From Armatimonadota bacterium (GTDB taxonomy: Bacteria > Armatimonadota > Fimbriimonadia > Fimbriimonadales > GBS-DC): a DNA stretch of 51,320 nucleotides. The stretch spans positions 1 through 51,320 of the forward strand of contig JAIMAN010000014.1 in the NCBI GenBank assembly GCA_023511915.1, read 5' to 3'. Shown here one piece after another: positions 33,106 through 41,314 of the stretch; the stretch's first letter is position 1, and the number at the start of each line of letters is the position of its first letter. The notes under the pieces are model-generated. The model searched no databases and had not been told where the DNA came from. It saw only the letters and a list, made by a program, of their open reading frames with translations. Made by a program: the position numbers and the translations under genes.

Positions 33106-34261
33106 AAAGTTGCCGAAAGCGCGTCCGAGCGCGAAAGGCGCGCCTGTGCTGGCAATAGATATTGGCGCGTGCAGCGTCAAGCTGTGTGCTGGCGTGCTGC
33201 AGGGGCGCACCCTGCGCGTGGAGCGGCTTGCCGAAACGCCCCTACCCGCCGACGCCGTGCGCGAAGGCGCGATTTTAGACCCCGACACCGTGTACCGCGC
33301 TCTCCGCGCGACGCTGCAAAGCGCAGGCGTCAAGCACAAGTCGGTGTGGCTCACGGTCGGTGGACCGCAGACCACCGCGCGACCCGTGCGCCTGCCCCGC
33401 ATGGCGCCCGATGTGCTGCAGAAGTCCATCCAGTTCGAAGCGACGCGCTATCTGCCCTCCGCCGCCGAGGAGCATCTGATTGGCTTCCACATCCTGCCCA
33501 CTGGTACCGAAGAGCAGATGGAGGTGCTGCTGGTCGCCGCGCCGCGCTCAACCACTGACCCGCTGCTGGAGCTGGTCGAAAAAGCGGGGCTGGAACCGCA
33601 ACTGCTGGAGCTGCAGCCGTTTGCCGCGCTGCGCACCGTGCAAGCGGTGTACGGCGACGCGCTGCCCTACGCCTACGCGCTGGTGGACTTGGGCGGCGAG
33701 CATACGCAGATTACCGTCGCGCGGAACGCCACGCTGGTGCTGACGCGCTTTATCCCGATTGCCAGCAACACCTTCAGCGCCGCGCTCAAGGGCTACTTCA
33801 ACTACACCGAAGAGGAAGCCGAACAGGTCAAGCGCGGGCTGAACCTCGAGGAACTGCTGCAGACGGGTCAACCGCAGGAGAACCCGCCGCTGCGCCTGCT
33901 GCAGCCGATTATCGACGAGCTGATTCGCGAAATCCGCCGCTCGCTGAACTACTACCAGTCGCAGTACCCGTCGCAGGGCGGGCACGGACGCATCGAGCGG
34001 CTGTTTCTGTACGGGGGCGGCGCGCAGATGCACGGTGCAGCTGCCTACTTCGAACACAAACTGGGCATCCCGACGCAGCTTGTGAACCCGTTCGAGGGCG
34101 AGGCGATTGCGCCCGGCGGGATTGCACTGGAGCAGTTGGAGGCAGGGGCGCGCTGGGCGACCGTGCTGGGCAACGCGCTCGCGCCGCTGGAGATGGCGCA
34201 ACCGTTCGCCGAGCCTGTGGACGAGTCGGAACCCGCCGCTGCGCCCGTCACAGCAGCATAA
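33095..34261 (+). CDS. pilM: Type IV pilus assembly protein PilM
   Basis: 388 residues, an actin-like ATPase of the FtsA/PilM family. Phosphate 1 is VLAIDIGACSVKLCAG. The central motif is YALVDLGGEHTQITVA. The adenosine region is ERLFLYGGGAQMHGAAAYFE. A 20-residue Lys/Arg-rich N-terminus precedes the fold and a Pro/Ala-rich tail ends it. PilM is cytoplasmic and binds the N-terminus of PilN to build the inner-membrane alignment complex. It overlaps the HTH gene and is followed 10 bases later by pilN. Confidence 0.93.
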   Translation: MSRKKLPKARPSAKGAPVLAIDIGACSVKLCAGVLQGRTLRVERLAETPLPADAVREGAILDPDTVYRALRATLQSAGVKHKSVWLTVGGPQTTARPVRLPRMAPDVLQKSIQFEATRYLPSAAEEHLIGFHILPTGTEEQMEVLLVAAPRSTTDPLLELVEKAGLEPQLLELQPFAALRTVQAVYGDALPYAYALVDLGGEHTQITVARNATLVLTRFIPIASNTFSAALKGYFNYTEEEAEQVKRGLNLEELLQTGQPQENPPLRLLQPIIDELIREIRRSLNYYQSQYPSQGGHGRIERLFLYGGGAQMHGAAAYFEHKLGIPTQLVNPFEGEAIAPGGIALEQLEAGARWATVLGNALAPLEMAQPFAEPVDESEPAAAPVTAA

Positions 34262-34271
34262 GGAGGCGTCT

Positions 34272-34877
34272 ATGGCTGTCATCAACCTGATTGCGCAGGA
34301 GCAACAGATGCGCCGCCAGCTGCAGCGCAAGACGCGCCTGCTGGGCTTTGGGTGGCTCACCGTCGCAGGTATCATCGGCGCGGGCTGGGCGAGCCTGCTG
34401 CTGTACGGAAGCAGCATCAACGCACAACGCGCCCGAGTGGAGGCGCAACTGACCGAACTGCGCCCGACCCTGCAGCAACTCAAACAAACGCAGGCGCAAC
34501 TCGCCGCGCTGCAACCGCTGGTCAGCACGCTCCAGAACGCCCAGAAAGACACCCGCCGCTGGCTGCAGCTGTTCCAGCACTTCAGCCAGCACACGCCGCA
34601 GGGGTGCTACCTCACAGGCGCGGAACTCGGCAAGCGCACCGACCCCAAAAAGCCGATGGAAATCACGCTCAAGGGGCTTGCCGAGACGCAACAACTCGTC
34701 GGCGAGCTGATGTTGCGCCTGAACCAGCACCCCGAACTGGAGAATGTGCGCCTTGATTATAGCCAAGAGCGCGCCCTGTCGGAACTGACGACCGTCGTGG
34801 AGTTCCAGATTACCGCCCAAATCAAGGGCACGGCGCAGACGCAATCCAACCCGCAAGGAGGGCAAGGTGGCAGTTAG
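34272..34877 (+). CDS. pilN: Type IV pilus assembly protein PilN
   Basis: 201 residues starting MAVINLIAQEQQMRRQLQRK, which retains the INLI motif that docks into PilM. One membrane segment (FGWLTVAGIIGAGWASLLLY), then a periplasmic coiled coil (RPTLQQLKQTQAQLAALQPL) and a ferredoxin-like domain. An AGGAGG ribosome site lies upstream. The 3' end overlaps pilO by 11 bases. Confidence 0.88.
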   Translation: MAVINLIAQEQQMRRQLQRKTRLLGFGWLTVAGIIGAGWASLLLYGSSINAQRARVEAQLTELRPTLQQLKQTQAQLAALQPLVSTLQNAQKDTRRWLQLFQHFSQHTPQGCYLTGAELGKRTDPKKPMEITLKGLAETQQLVGELMLRLNQHPELENVRLDYSQERALSELTTVVEFQITAQIKGTAQTQSNPQGGQGGS

Positions 34878-35523
34878 CAAACGCCTACAACGCGCGCAAC
34901 GCGCGGCGAAGATGACCGCGCTGCTCACCGTCGCGACCTTCGCGCTGGGCGCAGCCAGCCTCTACCTGCCATGGAGCATGGCGCAGGAGAACCACGCGCG
35001 CCTGCAGGAGAAGCAACAAGAACTGCAGGAGGCGCAACAAGCCGCCAGCCAGCTCCAGCAGGTTCAAGACGAATTGCAGACCACCCAGCGCGACCTGCAG
35101 TTTCTGGAGCGGGGGGTCAGCCAAGCCGCGTATGTGCCCACGATGCTCAAGCAGTTCGAGCAGACCGTGCGCCAACTGAACCTGCAGATTGTCGCAATTC
35201 GCCCGCAGGCGCCACCCGTGAAACTGCCCACCACCAACCCCGACGGCAGCACCGACAGCAGCCAACCGCAGGAGCCGCCCAAGCCCTACGACGAGCAACT
35301 GTTCGAAATCCAGCTGCGCGGCAAGTTCTGGGATACGGTGCGCTTACTCAAGGGACTGGAGACCTTCCCGAAAATCCTCGCCGTGCAGAGCCTGAACGCG
35401 CAAGCGAAGACCACCGCCGAAGAGAGCACTGACAACCCCGACTTGGAAATCAAGATGGTCGTCAAGGCGTTCATCTTCCGCGAGGGCAGAGGGCAGACCA
35501 GCACGGCATCTTCTGGAGGCTAA
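34867..35523 (+). CDS. pilO: Type IV pilus assembly protein PilO
   Basis: 218 residues from a GTG start overlapping pilN. One membrane segment (ALLTVATFALGAASLYLPW) is followed by a coiled coil rich in Gln/Glu (LQEKQQELQEAQQAASQLQQ). The ferredoxin-like domain contains FEIQLRGKFWDTVRLLKGLE, the conserved PilO-type segment. It heterodimerises with PilN in the periplasm. A Pro/Ser-rich insert (residues 115-140) is present. Confidence 0.88.
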   Translation: MAVSKRLQRAQRAAKMTALLTVATFALGAASLYLPWSMAQENHARLQEKQQELQEAQQAASQLQQVQDELQTTQRDLQFLERGVSQAAYVPTMLKQFEQTVRQLNLQIVAIRPQAPPVKLPTTNPDGSTDSSQPQEPPKPYDEQLFEIQLRGKFWDTVRLLKGLETFPKILAVQSLNAQAKTTAEESTDNPDLEIKMVVKAFIFREGRGQTSTASSGG

Positions 35524-35526
35524 ACG

Positions 35527-36183
35527 ATGGCGAACGCGAAACCCGAAAACGGCAAGCAAGCCGCCAATCCGAAGCAGGTGCTGATTCTGGCAGCGCTGTT
35601 GGCGGTAATGGTCACCGTCGGCGTGGTGCAGTTTGGCGGGCTGCTGGGTGGGGGCGCACCGCCCGCGCCGAACCCGTCGGGGCAACCCAACACTAACGCC
35701 CAGACAGCGACGCCCCAAACAGAGCAGTCGGACGCGGGTCGGCTGACTTTGCCGCCGCTTGCGCCGCGCGACCCGTTCCGACCCGTGATTGTCGCCGCGA
35801 AGCCCCAGCAGGAGGAGCCGAGCCGCATCGTGCGCACGGAGTCCACCAGTCGCCCGAAGCGCGAAATCGCAGGCACGCCACCTCTTGCGCCGATGACCCT
35901 GCCTCCAGGACAGTTCGGCTTGCAACCCGCCGAGAACACGCCTACACCCGAACCTGAACAGCCGCACTACACCGTCACGGGCGTTGTGCAGGGACCGAAC
36001 TCCGTCGCGATTTTAGTGGACAAAGAGGGACGCCGACGCTTCGTCAAGCCGGGCGACCCGCTGGAAGACGGCTGGCGCGTGGTCAGCATCCAGCGTGGCG
36101 CACTCGTGCTGCAGAAAGGCAAGCAGCGCATCACCGCGCGCGTCGGCGAATCGACCGCCCCTAACGGAGGCAACACACCATGA
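35527..36183 (+). CDS. PilP-like inner-membrane/periplasmic pilus protein
   Basis: 218 residues. One N-terminal membrane segment (VLILAALLAVMVTVGVVQF) replaces the lipobox of typical PilP. A long Pro/Thr-rich linker follows. The C-terminal small beta domain (HYTVTGVVQGPNSVAILVDK, RRRFVKPGDPLEDGWRVVSI) resembles PilP/GspC-type HR domains. Position between pilO and pilQ supports a PilP role, linking PilNO to the secretin. It starts 3 bases after pilO and overlaps pilQ by 4. Confidence 0.75.
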   Translation: MANAKPENGKQAANPKQVLILAALLAVMVTVGVVQFGGLLGGGAPPAPNPSGQPNTNAQTATPQTEQSDAGRLTLPPLAPRDPFRPVIVAAKPQQEEPSRIVRTESTSRPKREIAGTPPLAPMTLPPGQFGLQPAENTPTPEPEQPHYTVTGVVQGPNSVAILVDKEGRRRFVKPGDPLEDGWRVVSIQRGALVLQKGKQRITARVGESTAPNGGNTP

Positions 36184-38312
36184 GAACGCGAAACCCACTT
36201 GTGCTTTGGTTGCTTGGAGCATCGTTTGCGCTGCCCGCGCTGGCGACCGCGCAGGTCGTGCAGGCGGTCAGCGTCTCAGAGGAGCGGGGACAGACCCTGA
36301 TTCGCATCACGGGCGAGCGACTGCCGCGCCCCAGTGTAAGCATCTGGCGCAACCAGTTTCTGGTGCTGGAGTTTAACGCGCGCTTTAGCGGGCGCGGGCG
36401 CGAGGTGAGCCAGAAGACGCCCCATCTCATCAAACTCCGCTACGGCTGGTTCAGCAGCCGCCCGCCCAAAGTGCGCGTGGTCGCCACCATGCGCGGCAGG
36501 CAGCCCTACGCGCTGGAGCCGACCCCCACAGGCTGGCAGGTGCGCCTGGGCAAGGCGACCGAGGCAAGCGTGGAGGCGTCCGAGCCGTCCGAGTTCAAGA
36601 CCGTAGACGCCGCGCCGAAGCCGACCACCGTCGCCAGCGCGTCCCCGACGCCCCCGCGCACCTACGCGCCCGAACCGAACGCCGCGCGCGAGGGGACGAC
36701 CGTCGCCTCAACCGCCGAGCCAGCGCGACCCGCCCCACCCGCGCGAACCCTCGTGTCGCTCGACTTCGTGAACGCTGAAATCGGCGATGTGCTGAAAGCG
36801 CTGGCGATTCAGTCGGGCGCGAACATCATCACCGCGCCCGATGTCAAGGGCACGGTCACGGTCAGCCTCACGCGCCTGACCGTCGAAGAGTCGCTGAACC
36901 TGATTACACGCCTCAGCGGCTACCGCTACGAGAAAATCGACAACACCTATGTGGTGGGCACGGAGGAGTCGCTAAAGGCGTTCCGTGCGCCCGCTGAATC
37001 GCCCCCGCCTGCGCCCAAGCCGCGCACGGTGGAGGCGCTGACCTTCAAGGTCGCCAAGCCGACCGACATCGCGACCTACCTCAGCGCGCGCTTCCCTGAA
37101 CTGAAAGTCACGCCGTCGGGCGAGAAGGACGCCACCTACCTGCTGATTGAAGGCGACGCGGAGACCGTCGAGCGCGCCCGCGAGGCGGCATACGCTTTCG
37201 AGCAGCAACTCACGGGCAGCGTGGAAATCGTCACGGAGGTCTACCGCGTCAAGTTCGCCGACTCGCGCGATTTGGCGCGAATCGTGACGCAACTTGTGCC
37301 CGGCGTCACGGTCTCGCTGGGTCCCGACGCGCTGCTTAGTCGCGGCAGCGCGGGGGGTAGCGGCGGCGCAGGCGGGCAGCAAGGTGCGATGACGGGCGGC
37401 GAGTCGCCCAGCGCGACCGCGCAGCAGATGGGCGCGCCGATGCAAGGCGGCGACGGCGCATCCAGCGCACAAACCGCGCAACCGCCCAACCTGCTCGTGC
37501 TGGTCGGCACCGCCCGCGAGGTGCTGCGCGCCCTCGAACTCCTGCGCAAGGTGGATGTCAAGCAGCCGCAGGTGGTCATCGAAGCGAAAGTGCTGGATGT
37601 CTCTGAAGGCAGCCTCAAGTCGCTGGGGCTGAACTGGAACATCCTGCAATCGGGGAACATCAACACGCTCGACCGCAGCGCGAATCGCTTGCCCCTGCCC
37701 GACAGCACCACCAACACGCCGAACCAGCAGGGCGTCGGGTTCAACCGCGACGGGCAACTGGGGCTGGACTTCACCATCGTCAAAAAGCCGATCGACTTCT
37801 CCGTGACGCTGAACGCGCTGGCGGAGGATCGTCGCAACCGCCTGCTGGCGAACCCGCGCGTGGCGACACTGGACGGGCGTCCTGCGACCATCTTCATCGG
37901 CGACGAGGTGAACTATGTCAAACTCATTCAGCAGACGCCGCAGGGCGCGAATGTGCAGACCGACACGGTGCAGGCGGGCATCATTTTGCGCGTGCTGCCC
38001 CGCGTCCACGAGGACAACTCCATCACGCTGCACATTCAACCCGAAGTGAGCGTGATCACGGGCTTTTTGGATGTGCCCGGCGGCGGGCGACTGCCCCAAC
38101 TGGCGCGCCGCAACACCGACACCACCATCCGCGTCGGCAACGGCGAAACAGTCGTCATCGGCGGGCTAATCCGAGAAGCGGACATCAAGACCATCCAGAA
38201 AGTGCCGCTGCTGGGCGACCTGCCGTTTCTGGGCTACCTGTTCCGCCGCACCAGCACCTCGCGCGACAAGTCGGAGATTATGATTAGCCTCACCGTGCGC
38301 GTGATCGAGTAG
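36180..38312 (+). CDS. pilQ: Type IV pilus secretin PilQ
   Basis: 710 residues. The signal peptide is LVLWLLGASFALPALATAQ. An AMIN-like domain (GQTLIRITGERLPRPSVSIW) is followed by a Pro/Ala-rich linker and an STN/N0 domain (LVSLDFVNAEIGDVLKALAI). Two N-type domains follow; the second is split by a Gly/Ser/Gln-rich loop of about 60 residues. The secretin beta-barrel has VVIEAKVLDVSEGSLKSLGL, LLANPRVATLDGRPATIFIG and GETVVIGGLIREADIKTIQK, ending PLLGDLPFLGYLFRR. It forms the outer-membrane pore for the pilus. Last gene of the operon. Confidence 0.95.
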   Translation: MRTRNPLVLWLLGASFALPALATAQVVQAVSVSEERGQTLIRITGERLPRPSVSIWRNQFLVLEFNARFSGRGREVSQKTPHLIKLRYGWFSSRPPKVRVVATMRGRQPYALEPTPTGWQVRLGKATEASVEASEPSEFKTVDAAPKPTTVASASPTPPRTYAPEPNAAREGTTVASTAEPARPAPPARTLVSLDFVNAEIGDVLKALAIQSGANIITAPDVKGTVTVSLTRLTVEESLNLITRLSGYRYEKIDNTYVVGTEESLKAFRAPAESPPPAPKPRTVEALTFKVAKPTDIATYLSARFPELKVTPSGEKDATYLLIEGDAETVERAREAAYAFEQQLTGSVEIVTEVYRVKFADSRDLARIVTQLVPGVTVSLGPDALLSRGSAGGSGGAGGQQGAMTGGESPSATAQQMGAPMQGGDGASSAQTAQPPNLLVLVGTAREVLRALELLRKVDVKQPQVVIEAKVLDVSEGSLKSLGLNWNILQSGNINTLDRSANRLPLPDSTTNTPNQQGVGFNRDGQLGLDFTIVKKPIDFSVTLNALAEDRRNRLLANPRVATLDGRPATIFIGDEVNYVKLIQQTPQGANVQTDTVQAGIILRVLPRVHEDNSITLHIQPEVSVITGFLDVPGGGRLPQLARRNTDTTIRVGNGETVVIGGLIREADIKTIQKVPLLGDLPFLGYLFRRTSTSRDKSEIMISLTVRVIE

Positions 38313-38327
38313 GCAGCATCCATTCGG

Positions 38328-38346
38328 GGGGCGCGCGATGCGCCCC
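38328..38346. terminator. Hairpin between pilQ and the convergent response regulator gene
   Basis: GGGGCGC (38328-38334) pairs with GCGCCCC (38340-38346) around GCGAT. It ends exactly at the stop codon of the minus-strand gene, between two convergent gene ends. No T-tract. Confidence 0.4.
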
Positions 38347-38940
38347 TCACGACTCGCTTTCGGGCTGCACCTGATACGCCAGCAGAACCGCTTCGGCGAC
38401 TTCGGCGAGCGGTTTGCCCGTCTGCTCGGCGGTCTGCTGCAGGCGGCGGAACGCCTCCTCTTCGGAAAGCCCAAGGTGCTGGATCAGCACGCGCTTGGCG
38501 CGCCCGATGCGCCGCCGCGCCTGCATCTCCTGCGCGAGGTTCAGGTTCTGCGCCTCCAGCGCACGCAGTTCGCGATAGCGGCTAATCGCCACCTGTATCG
38601 CGGGCGCAAGATCCGCCTCGCGGAACGGCTTGACCAAGTAGCCCAGCACGCCCGCGCGATCCGCGCCCGCCACCATCTCAGGCTCGCTGTAGGCGGTCAG
38701 CACCAGCACGGGCGCGATGCGTTCCTTCGCCAGCCGCCGCGAGAGTTCGATCCCGTCCATTTCGGGCATCATGATGTCGGCGATCACGAGGTCGGGCTGC
38801 AGCGTGCGCGCGAGTTGCAGCGCGTCGACGCCGTTGTACGCCTCGCCAACCACCTCGTGCCCCATCGCCTCCAGCATCGTGCGCAAGTCCAAGCGAATCA
38901 CCGGCTCGTCGTCCACAATCAGCACGCGGTAGGTTTTCAT
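38347..38940 (-). CDS. Response regulator with ANTAR RNA-binding output domain
   Basis: 197 residues. The receiver has Asp10/Asp11 (VLIVDDEPVIR), phospho-acceptor Asp55 (DLVIADIMMPEMDG), Thr82 and Lys104 (GYLVKPF). The C-terminal ANTAR domain contains RRIGRAKRVLIQHLGLSEEE and AFRRLQQTAEQTGKPLAEVA. ANTAR proteins bind paired hairpins in nascent RNA to prevent termination. No partner kinase is nearby. Its ATG overlaps the stop of the Nif3-like gene by four bases. Confidence 0.93.
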   Translation of the reverse strand: MKTYRVLIVDDEPVIRLDLRTMLEAMGHEVVGEAYNGVDALQLARTLQPDLVIADIMMPEMDGIELSRRLAKERIAPVLVLTAYSEPEMVAGADRAGVLGYLVKPFREADLAPAIQVAISRYRELRALEAQNLNLAQEMQARRRIGRAKRVLIQHLGLSEEEAFRRLQQTAEQTGKPLAEVAEAVLLAYQVQPESES

Positions 38941-40028
38941 CCGTCGCTTCCCTCCACGAAGACCTCCACATTGCGCGGGGCGAGGTACTCGCGTAGCCGT
39001 TGCGCCAGCCGAACGACCCCAGGCTGTTCGGTCTCGGCGTGCCCGCCTTCCAGTAGCACGACATCGCGCGCCCACGCTTCCCAAGTGTGGTGGTGGCGCA
39101 CCTCGCCTGTGAGCAGGGCGTCGGCGTGCGCCCGCTGCGCGTCGGGCAGGTAGTCGCCGCCTGAGCCGCCGACCACCGCCAGCGTGCGAATCACCTTGCT
39201 CGGCTTACCGTACAGGCGCACATGCGGGTTGCCCAGCCGCTCGGCAAGGTAGTCGCGCAGTTCGCTGCCGAGCATCGGCTTGGGCAGCGCGCCGACCCGT
39301 CCCAGCGCGTGCTCGGCTTGGGTATGCAGCGGGTAGACATCGTAGGCGACCTCTTCGTAGGGGTGCGCCTGCAACATCGCGGCGATGACCGCCGACAGCC
39401 GTTCGGCGGGAACCAGCATCTCGATGCGCGCCTCTTCGGCGTACTCGCGCTTGCCGACCTGCCCAAGGTACGGGTTCGCGCCCTCCATCGGCTCGTAAGT
39501 GCCCGTGCCCGCTGTGTAGAACGCGCAGCGACGATACAGCCCGATGACGCCCGCGCCCGCGTTCGCCATCGCGTCGATCACGGCGTCCACATGCTCGGTT
39601 GGGGTGAACACGGCAAGTTTGTAGTGCTTCTGCGCGGGTCCTTCGCCGAATGGGCGCACTTCGGTTAGTCCAACCCGCTCCGCCAGCGTGTCGTTGACGC
39701 CGCCGGGAGCGACATCCCAGTTCGTGTGGACGGCAATCAGCGCGATTTTCGCCGCGCACAGCCCTTGCACCGCCATCCCGACGGGGTCGTCGAAGCGGAT
39801 TTTGCTCAGCGGGCGGAAAATCAGCGGGTGGTGCGTCACCAGCAGTTGGCACTGGCGGTACTGCGCATTCACCACAGTGCGCGGGTCGGGGTCTAACGCC
39901 ACCAGCACGCGCTCGACCTTCTGACTTGGCTCGCCGATTTGCAAGCCGATAGGGTCGTTCGGGAACGCCCACTCTGGGGGAGCGATTTCGTTCAGATAGT
40001 TCAGGATTTCGCCGACCGTCGCCGCCAT
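38937..40028 (-). CDS. Nif3-like dinuclear metal-centre protein (YqfO type, with inserted domain)
   Basis: 363 residues. Metal-binding motifs are LLVTHHPLIFRPL, VHTNWDVAPGGVNDTL, and in the C-terminus ALLTGEVRHHHTWEAWARDV with LLEGGHAETEQPGV. The middle third (about residues 125-235, HYKLAVFTPTEHVDAVIDAM through AHPYEEVAYDVYPL) is the PII-like insert of the longer YqfO class. The family is often annotated as GTP cyclohydrolase I type 2 homolog, but its function is not settled. Transcription probably starts from a TACAAT hexamer at 40038-40043. Confidence 0.93.
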   Translation of the reverse strand: MAATVGEILNYLNEIAPPEWAFPNDPIGLQIGEPSQKVERVLVALDPDPRTVVNAQYRQCQLLVTHHPLIFRPLSKIRFDDPVGMAVQGLCAAKIALIAVHTNWDVAPGGVNDTLAERVGLTEVRPFGEGPAQKHYKLAVFTPTEHVDAVIDAMANAGAGVIGLYRRCAFYTAGTGTYEPMEGANPYLGQVGKREYAEEARIEMLVPAERLSAVIAAMLQAHPYEEVAYDVYPLHTQAEHALGRVGALPKPMLGSELRDYLAERLGNPHVRLYGKPSKVIRTLAVVGGSGGDYLPDAQRAHADALLTGEVRHHHTWEAWARDVVLLEGGHAETEQPGVVRLAQRLREYLAPRNVEVFVEGSDG

Positions 40029-40037
40029 AGCGCGATA

Positions 40038-40043
40038 ATTGTA
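40038..40043 (-). promoter_or_regulatory. -10-like TACAAT, 9 bases before the Nif3-like ATG
   Basis: Minus strand TACAATTATCGCGCT then ATG at 40028. No ribosome site is visible, so a leaderless message is likely. Confidence 0.45.
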
Positions 40044-40044
40044 C

Positions 40045-40428
40045 CTACTCGCCCCAGTTGGAGGGTGGATCGTTGCGGAGCCCCAGCCAGCAGAGCCGTC
40101 CGATGAGTACGCCCAACGCGGCGGTCAGCGCGAGCGTCCAGCGCGGGTCTAACCCCAGCAGGCGCGGCGTGCGCTGGAGCATCTCCGTAGGCATAAACGG
40201 CACACTCAGCAGCGCGAACAGCCCCGTGACCATCACGAACACCGACATCGTAATCAGGAACACCCAGCCGATGGTCAGGCGCATCAGCAGAAAGATGCCG
40301 CCCAGCAGTTGGATGGTCGCGAAGAAGCGCAGGCTCAGCGGCGCGGAACCGCCCTGCAGCGCCGTCCACCAGATGCTCGCGCCCACCACCAACCACACCA
40401 GCGCAATCAAACGAGTCGTCGGTTTCAT
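40045..40428 (-). CDS. Small membrane protein of unknown function
   Basis: 127 residues with four predicted membrane helices: LIALVWLVVGASIWWTAL, FFATIQLLGGIFLLMRL, GWVFLITMSVFVMVTGLFAL and TLALTAALGVLIGRLCWLG. The last loop contains PRLLGLDPRW. I do not recognise the family. It starts 3 bases downstream of the end of the frameshifted nuclease-like gene and lies upstream of the Nif3-like gene on the same strand. Confidence 0.65.
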   Translation of the reverse strand: MKPTTRLIALVWLVVGASIWWTALQGGSAPLSLRFFATIQLLGGIFLLMRLTIGWVFLITMSVFVMVTGLFALLSVPFMPTEMLQRTPRLLGLDPRWTLALTAALGVLIGRLCWLGLRNDPPSNWGE

Positions 40429-40431
40429 CGA

Positions 40432-41278
40432 TTATGGCTGTCGGCTGCTCCGTCTAAACTGATACGAGAGGTACACAGCTACACCCCGTTCCTGTGCATA
40501 GCGTTGCACCTGTTTGCTCGTGACTGCATGCCCAACCATCACAGGAAACACCGCGCGCCCACTGAAGATGCGCTGCACAGGTTTGATTTTACGGCGCAAG
40601 AATCGATCAATCTCCTGCTTCGAGAGTTGCGTTTTGCATTCGCCGACAATCAAAAACCCGTTCCCCATCGCGTTCGCCCTCGCCGAAGATGTTGACCTCA
40701 TACTCGTTGCCCTTGTCGTCCTCAACAAAGTCACGGGTCAGCGGTGTCAGCACCCGAACGCCGTAGTCCCGCTCCAGAAGCGGGGGCAACGATTCGTAGG
40801 CGTCGTTCTCGAGGAGATAGCCAAGATCCATCGCCATTCCCCCCAACTGACGCGCAATGTCGTCTGTACGCCGTGTGAGCCGCTGTTCCGCCTTCACCAG
40901 ATCCTCCACGATGCGTTCCAGCCGTTCGATTGCCCGCGTATTTTCAGCGATTTGCTCGCTGTGTTTTTCCACGACCGCCCGCAGCTCAGCGATTGCCCGT
41001 GTGTTTTCGGCAATCTGCTCGCTGTGTTGCTCGGTCACCTGCACCAGACGCGCAATCTGCTCGCTGTGTTGCTCGGTCACCTGTACCAGACGCGCCAGTC
41101 GCTCGTCGATGCGACGGTAGTCCGCGCGGGTTTCCCTAATCAGTGTCTCTAACTGTCTGGCAACCTCTGCCTGCACCATCTCTTCCAACAGGGTCGCTAC
41201 GCCAGCAGCGACTTGCTCCGCCCGCTCCGCAGGCAGTATCTCTTGGAGTAGGCTCAATAGGCTGCTCCTCGGTTCCAC
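40432..41278 (-). pseudogene. Coiled-coil PD-(D/E)XK nuclease-like protein (DUF3782-like), broken by a one-base frameshift
   Basis: Starting at GTG 41278 (VEPRSSLLSLLQEILPAERA), the first frame encodes a coiled coil with repeated TEQHSEQIARLVQV and KHSEQIAENTRAIERLERIV, then EVNIFGEGERDGERV. A run of five A (40652-40656; T on the coding strand) then throws it out of frame. With four T it reads VLIVGECKTQLSKQEIDRFL and continues to 40432. GECK is the ExK of a PD-(D/E)XK nuclease fold. So a single extra base in a homopolymer splits the gene. It may be a sequencing error, a pseudogene or a slippery site. Layout matches the gene at 29330-30133. TATAAT lies 6 bases before the GTG. Confidence 0.75.
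41010..41093 (-). repeat. 42-bp direct tandem repeat inside the coiled coil
   Basis: 41010-41051 and 41052-41093 are identical at 41 of 42 positions and encode two copies of a 14-residue coiled-coil unit containing VQVTEQHSEQIA. Recent duplication by slippage is the simplest explanation. Confidence 0.9.
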
Positions 41279-41284
41279 AAGCGA

Positions 41285-41290
41285 ATTATA
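41285..41290 (-). promoter_or_regulatory. -10 hexamer TATAAT, 6 bases before a GTG start
   Basis: Minus strand CGGTATAATTCGCTTGTG. It places the transcription start at or next to the GTG at 41278, so the transcript is probably leaderless. Confidence 0.5.
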
Positions 41291-41300
41291 CCGACTCAGG

Positions 41301-41306
41301 TATCCT
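41301..41306 (+). promoter_or_regulatory. -10-like TATCCT, 8 bases before the glycosyltransferase ATG
   Basis: TATCCTACCTGCGG then ATG at 41315; identical over TATCCTAC to the site before the MacA-like gene. It is back to back with the TATAAT of the divergent gene, 10 bases apart. Confidence 0.35.
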
Positions 41307-41314
41307 ACCTGCGG

